Below, in pieces: positions 5,625 to 8,598 of a stretch of DNA of 8,598 nucleotides. The notes under the pieces were generated by a model. It did not search any database and had not been told where the DNA came from. It saw only the letters and a list, made by a program, of their open reading frames with translations. Position 1 is the stretch's first letter; every line of letters starts with the position of its first letter. The stretch is from a bacterium (GTDB lineage Bacteria; Patescibacteriota; Microgenomatia; JAUYPR01). The translations under genes and the position numbers were made by a program. The stretch covers positions 1-8,598 of the forward strand of contig JAUYPR010000076.1 of NCBI GenBank assembly GCA_030695785.1. Direction: 5' to 3'.

Positions 5625-6841
5625 GATGCTTTTGCCTCGGCCCTCGATTCGCGAATACCGACCACTTTAACTATTCCCGGATATTTTAACTCGTCCTCGA
5701 TCTTTTTTGCAATATCACGAACTGTTATAGTCATCTGTGCATCATCGACTTCGGTTGCCTTAAAAAAGACTCTCACTTCACGGCCAGCTTGAATGGCAAA
5801 CGAACTCTCCACCCCAGGGAATGACGACGCGATCTCTTCCAAATCGCCCATCCGCTTCATGTATTCTTCAATGTCCTCATGCCGCGCGCCAGGGCGTGAA
5901 CCAGAGATTGCGTCAGCAATGTACACCACCACCGACTCTTCGGAGGAAAATGGTTCGTCTTCGTGATGCTGCGCAACACAGTCAATCACTTCTTGTGGGA
6001 AACGGAGCCGTTTCAGAAGCGCCACCCCGCGCTCGACGTGCGTGCCTTCGTCTTCACCGACGACCTTACCAATATCGTGCAGGAGACACCCAAGCCGTAC
6101 GATATTCACATCCGCGCCAATTTCATTCGCAATGGCAATACCAATCTTTGTTTCCTCGAGTGTGTGCACAATCATGTTTTGCCCGTACGAGTATCGATAT
6201 TTAAATCGCCCGAGTGATTCAACAATTTCTTTCGGTAAATTAAACACATCGACCGTATGACACAACTTTTCTCCTTCCTCAAACATAATTTTTTCAACCT
6301 CTTTCTTGGTTTTCTCCACGACTTCTTCAATGCGTGAAGGTTGAATGCGGCCGTCCAACATGAGTTGTTCGAGCGAGCGTTTCGCAATTTCGCGCCGAAC
6401 CGGATCAAAACACGAGAGCCGAATTTCCCCTGGAGTTTCATCCACATCTACATCCACGCCGGTTTTTGCTTCAAATGCGCGGATATTCCGCCCCTCTTTC
6501 CCAATAATGCGGCCCTTCATGTCTTCATCTGGAAGGCGGATCGTGGAGGTGGTGTGTTCAGGCACATAATCGGTTGCACCATGGTACATGGCTTCAACCA
6601 ATATCTCCCGGCTGCGCTTATCGATTTCTGCCTCGGCTTCATCTGTCGCGGCTTTGATCTTTCTCGCTATTTCGTCTTTGAGTTCGATTGCGAGCTCGTT
6701 GAGGAGTAGCTTTTTTGCCTCGTCCTCTGACATACCCGAAACCGCTTCGAGTTTTTCGAGCAACGTCGCGCGCAGGTCAACAGAGGATGATTGACCGCTG
6801 GTTACGGTGTCAGAGGAATCTTGTTTCCCACCGGTAAACAT
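5621..6841 (-). CDS. rny: Ribonuclease Y, short form without membrane anchor
   Basis: RNase Y is the endoribonuclease that initiates mRNA decay in many bacteria lacking RNase E. The 406-residue protein aligns by eye with canonical RNase Y from the LLEKLEAVSGMSEDEAKKLLL segment (27-47) onward. The KH RNA-binding loop is GRIIGKEGRNIRAFE (110-124). The HD phosphohydrolase domain has H226, the HD pair H255-D256 (in LLHDIGK), H268, H292-H293 and D310 (in YIADAISGSRPGAR). The C-terminus contains SFAIQAGREVRVF (347-359) and ends VVGIRESRAEAKAS. Canonical RNase Y has about 510-520 residues, with an N-terminal transmembrane helix and a long coiled coil; here both are missing and replaced by a polar Ser/Thr/Gln-rich leader (residues 1-22). 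An in-frame TAG at 6875-6877 blocks any longer version. recA next to rny is a known arrangement in Firmicutes. No Shine-Dalgarno is seen at proper spacing. Confidence 0.96.
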   Translation of the reverse strand: MFTGGKQDSSDTVTSGQSSSVDLRATLLEKLEAVSGMSEDEAKKLLLNELAIELKDEIARKIKAATDEAEAEIDKRSREILVEAMYHGATDYVPEHTTSTIRLPDEDMKGRIIGKEGRNIRAFEAKTGVDVDVDETPGEIRLSCFDPVRREIAKRSLEQLMLDGRIQPSRIEEVVEKTKKEVEKIMFEEGEKLCHTVDVFNLPKEIVESLGRFKYRYSYGQNMIVHTLEETKIGIAIANEIGADVNIVRLGCLLHDIGKVVGEDEGTHVERGVALLKRLRFPQEVIDCVAQHHEDEPFSSEESVVVYIADAISGSRPGARHEDIEEYMKRMGDLEEIASSFPGVESSFAIQAGREVRVFFKATEVDDAQMTITVRDIAKKIEDELKYPGIVKVVGIRESRAEAKAS

Positions 6842-6874
6842 GGGGAGTTGAACACAGCCTTTCTTTGCATGGCT

Positions 6875-7399
6875 CTATTGTACGAAATCATAACCAATAT
6901 TGTCAAACCGTTTGACTGCCGCGCGGGCAACATCGAAGGAGAATCCTCGCCGCGCGAGGAATCCATAGGTTTTCTTGACGCGTTCTTCTGATTCAAGGTT
7001 CGTCCAAAGTCTGCGCCGTCGCTCCAAGAGACCTATCGCATTCGAAAGATCAAACGTACTCCGACTTTCTGATCCAATAACTTGTTTGATCGCGCTATCA
7101 ATGATTTCTTCGGCAAGATGCTTCGCTTTGAGCTCCTGGTATAAAACAGCAAGACTTCTTTGTTTTTGCCGCAGCGCCTTGTCAATCCACCACGCGGCAA
7201 ACGCTGCATCGTTCACAAAATTCAAATGTTGGACGCGTGAAAGCACGGATTGCGCAGACGCATCATCAACCTTCAAACGAATGAGGAGATATTGCAGAAC
7301 CTCCCATTGCGAGCGCGGACGAACGGTCAGAAAGCGAAGCGTTCGGTTAAATGCAAACTCGGCATTACGCGGTGGCTTGCTCTTGAGGGGTTTCTTCAT
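6875..7399 (-). CDS. recX: Regulatory protein RecX
   Basis: RecX binds RecA filaments and modulates, usually inhibits, strand exchange and coprotease activity. From the ATG at 7399 the product is 174 residues, of normal length. It shows the three-repeat helical architecture: [18 protein letters not shown] (17-33, the L..RPRS..E signature), then [18 protein letters not shown] (59-76), a [17 protein letters not shown] segment (79-95), and a last repeat [18 protein letters not shown] (145-162). An in-frame ATG at 7450 would give 191 residues but would overlap recA by 86 bases; the 7399 start overlaps by 35. The conserved core starts almost exactly at the recA stop, so a short overlap is real. 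The start lacks a clear Shine-Dalgarno, which suggests translational coupling to recA. The stop codon is shared with the -10 of the rny promoter. Confidence 0.93.
   Translation of the reverse strand: MKKPLKSKPPRNAEFAFNRTLRFLTVRPRSQWEVLQYLLIRLKVDDASAQSVLSRVQHLNFVNDAAFAAWWIDKALRQKQRSLAVLYQELKAKHLAEEIIDSAIKQVIGSESRSTFDLSNAIGLLERRRRLWTNLESEERVKKTYGFLARRGFSFDVARAAVKRFDNIGYDFVQ
6877..6906 (-). promoter_or_regulatory. Sigma70-type promoter for rny inside the recX 3' end
   Basis: On the minus strand a perfect -35 hexamer TTGACA (6901-6906) is followed by an 18-base spacer and TACAAT (6877-6882, 5 of 6 to TATAAT). The last T of the -10 is the first base of the recX TAG stop. Predicted start near 6870 would give a leader of about 29 bases before the rny ATG. 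This is the best promoter match in the window and would uncouple rny, hup and the genes beyond from recA-recX transcription. Confidence 0.6.
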
Positions 7400-8450
7400 G
7401 TCCAACAACCATGTCAGCGTTTGCTGCGGCGGATTTTGCGCGAATATCATCTTCTAATTTTTTCGCAATTTTTTTATCGTTCGTGAGCATCTCTTTCGCC
7501 GCCTCGCGGCCTTGGCCGAGCAACATCTCGCTATATCGGAAGAACGCGCCGGATTTTTCAATCAGCCCCAGCTCCAACCCAATATCCAAAAGCTCGCCCG
7601 TGCGCGAGATCCCGCGCGTATCCATGTCAAATTCCGCAACGCGAAACGGCGGCGCCATTTTATTTTTCACCACGCGCACCCGATGTCTACTCGCAACGAC
7701 CTTGTCTCCATCTTTAATATTTTCGATCTTGCGAATATCCAGCCTTACACTCGCGTAAAACTTCAACGCCAATCCGCCAGTTGTGGTTTCGGGGTTCCCA
7801 AACATCACGCCAATTTTTTGGCGCATTTGGTTCGTAAACATCGCAATGGTTTTGGTTTGGTGAATTGCGCCCGTGAGTTTGCGCAAAGCCTGGCTCATCA
7901 GCCGCGCCTGCATCCCCATCATCGCATCTCCCATATCTCCTTCAATCTCTGCACGTGGAACCAATGCTGCAACAGAATCAATCGCGACAATATCCACCCC
8001 GCCTGAACGAATGAGGGTTTCCGCAATCTCCAACGCTTGCTCTCCTGTGTCTGGCTGGGAAATGAGCAGGTCATCAATATTCACCCCAATAGCTTGCGCG
8101 CGTAAGGGGTCAAGCGCGTGTTCCGCGTCAATAAACGCCGCGATTCCTCCCCGTTTCTGCACCTCCGCGATGATGTGCAAAACGATAGACGTTTTCCCGC
8201 TTGCCTCGGGGCCAAAAACTTCAATCACGCGGCCGCGCGGAATGCCGCCGATGCCAAGGGCGATGTCGAGTGCGATTGAACCAGTGGGAACAACATCCGC
8301 GGTCAGCTTGCCGCTTGCGCCCAGACGCATAATGGAGCCTTTGCCGTAATCTTTTTCTATCTGCTGCATTGCCGCGGTCACAGCAGCAAGTTTCGCCGCA
8401 TTCTTTTGTGAGGCAACTTTGTCTTCCCCATCACCACTTGGTTTACTCAT
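7365..8450 (-). CDS. recA: Recombinase RecA
   Basis: RecA forms ATP-dependent filaments on single-stranded DNA for homologous recombination and the DNA-damage response. From the ATG at 8450 the product is 361 residues. Family signatures are complete: the MRLG segment near residue 41, [13 protein letters not shown] (57-69), Walker A GPEASGKT (80-87, alanine where most have serine), IDAEHALDP (107-115), Walker B region [14 protein letters not shown] (152-165), [21 protein letters not shown] (206-226, the L2 loop region), [14 protein letters not shown] (228-241), and a C-terminal helical domain with a short acidic tail. A GTG at 8480 in frame would add 10 residues not typical of RecA; the ATG at 8450 starts with MSKPSG and has AAGG about 9 bases upstream. 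I saw no LexA-type operator upstream and no convincing promoter hexamers, although the space shared with the divergent tRNA is only about 60 bases. Confidence 0.97.
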   Translation of the reverse strand: MSKPSGDGEDKVASQKNAAKLAAVTAAMQQIEKDYGKGSIMRLGASGKLTADVVPTGSIALDIALGIGGIPRGRVIEVFGPEASGKTSIVLHIIAEVQKRGGIAAFIDAEHALDPLRAQAIGVNIDDLLISQPDTGEQALEIAETLIRSGGVDIVAIDSVAALVPRAEIEGDMGDAMMGMQARLMSQALRKLTGAIHQTKTIAMFTNQMRQKIGVMFGNPETTTGGLALKFYASVRLDIRKIENIKDGDKVVASRHRVRVVKNKMAPPFRVAEFDMDTRGISRTGELLDIGLELGLIEKSGAFFRYSEMLLGQGREAAKEMLTNDKKIAKKLEDDIRAKSAAANADMVVGHEETPQEQATA

Positions 8451-8488
8451 CTCCCCCAACCTTACCACACGATGCAACACCTCGTCTA

Positions 8489-8497
8489 TGCTAAAAT
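8489..8497 (+). promoter_or_regulatory. Candidate extended -10 promoter for the tRNA-Pro gene
   Basis: On the plus strand TGCTAAAAT (8489-8497) fits an extended -10 (TGnTATAAT, 5 of 6 in the hexamer). The predicted start point near 8504 is about 6 bases before the mature tRNA 5' end, a common arrangement. No -35 match is seen 16-19 bases upstream; the extended motif could compensate. Confidence 0.4.
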
Positions 8498-8509
8498 GTT
8501 CAGAGGAAG

Positions 8510-8583
8510 CGGGGTGTAGTTTACTGGCAGAACGCGCGGCTGGGGGTCGCGCAGACTGAGTTCGATTCTCAGCACCCCGACCA
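8510..8583 (+). tRNA. tRNA-Pro, anticodon GGG, with encoded CCA
   Basis: The 74-base sequence folds as a full cloverleaf. The acceptor CGGGGTG (8510-8516) pairs perfectly with CACCCCG (8573-8579). The D stem is GTTT/GAAC around a loop containing GG. The anticodon stem CGCGG/TCGCG (8535-8539 and 8547-8551) encloses loop CTGGGGG, with T33 and anticodon GGG at 8542-8544, reading CCC (and CCU). The variable loop has 4 bases. The T stem CTGAG/CTCAG surrounds TTCGATT. The discriminator is A73 (8580), followed by encoded CCA (8581-8583). The C1-G72 pair with A73 and G37 are hallmark identity features of bacterial tRNA-Pro, which confirms the assignment. It is transcribed divergently from recA. Confidence 0.96.
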
Positions 8584-8598
8584 ATTCAGACATTTTGA

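Noticed and set aside
7400..7450. Longer recX start at ATG 7450
   Set aside because: It would overlap recA by 86 bases, and the extra residues are not RecX-like; the ATG at 7399 gives a normal length.
7411..8349. Several long plus-strand open frames opposite recA
   Set aside because: They are antisense shadows of the GC-rich recA codons, with no recognisable domains.
8451..8480. Longer recA start at GTG 8480
   Set aside because: It adds ten residues not typical of RecA, and the ATG at 8450 has an AAGG at acceptable spacing.
8451..8509. LexA/SOS operator upstream of recA
   Set aside because: A GAAC half-site is present, but there is no matching GTTC at the right spacing, and no other palindrome of LexA type.

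Overview
The window reads as a compact, single-strand block of bacterial housekeeping genes, most likely from a Patescibacteria/CPR organism (Parcubacteria-like). This assignment is an inference from four things: very tight or overlapping gene spacing, weak or absent Shine-Dalgarno signals at most starts, reduced or trimmed versions of conserved proteins, and low-complexity or palindromic-repeat sequence translated inside housekeeping proteins. TGA is used as a stop by several genes (rny, zip, argS, miaB, miaA), so the TGA=glycine code of Gracilibacteria/Absconditabacteria is not in use.

All protein genes lie on the minus strand. In transcription order (right to left) they are recA, recX, rny (RNase Y), an HU-family gene, a ZIP metal transporter, argS, miaB, miaA and an AI-2E family membrane protein that runs off the left edge. 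A tRNA-Pro(GGG) gene lies divergently on the plus strand at the right edge, with its CCA tail encoded. Neighbouring genes overlap by 4 to about 35 bases or are separated by 3 to 33 bases. No gene-free stretch exceeds about 60 bases.

Right part (about 5350-8580): recA and recX form a recombinase/modulator pair. recX is followed by rny, whose protein lacks the membrane anchor and most of the coiled coil of canonical RNase Y. A good sigma70-type promoter (TTGACA, 18 bases, TACAAT) sits in the last codons of recX and would let rny, hup and later genes be transcribed separately from recA. Middle part (about 2850-5350): a LIV-1-like ZIP transporter, then argS. The argS core is markedly AT-rich (about 36% GC by hand count, against about 51% in its own 5' end), carries a lysine/glutamine/asparagine-rich insertion, and has its own promoter that would give an almost leaderless mRNA. 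Left part (1-2830): miaB and miaA, which act in succession on A37 of tRNA (miaA adds the isopentenyl group, miaB the methylthio group), then the membrane protein. MiaB has lost its C-terminal TRAM domain and ends in peptide encoded by a palindromic repeat.

I see no CRISPR array, insertion sequence, phage gene or obvious novel multi-gene system. The points worth attention are the anchor-less RNase Y, the compositional mosaic in argS, the repeat-capped MiaB and the set of promoters embedded in upstream genes.
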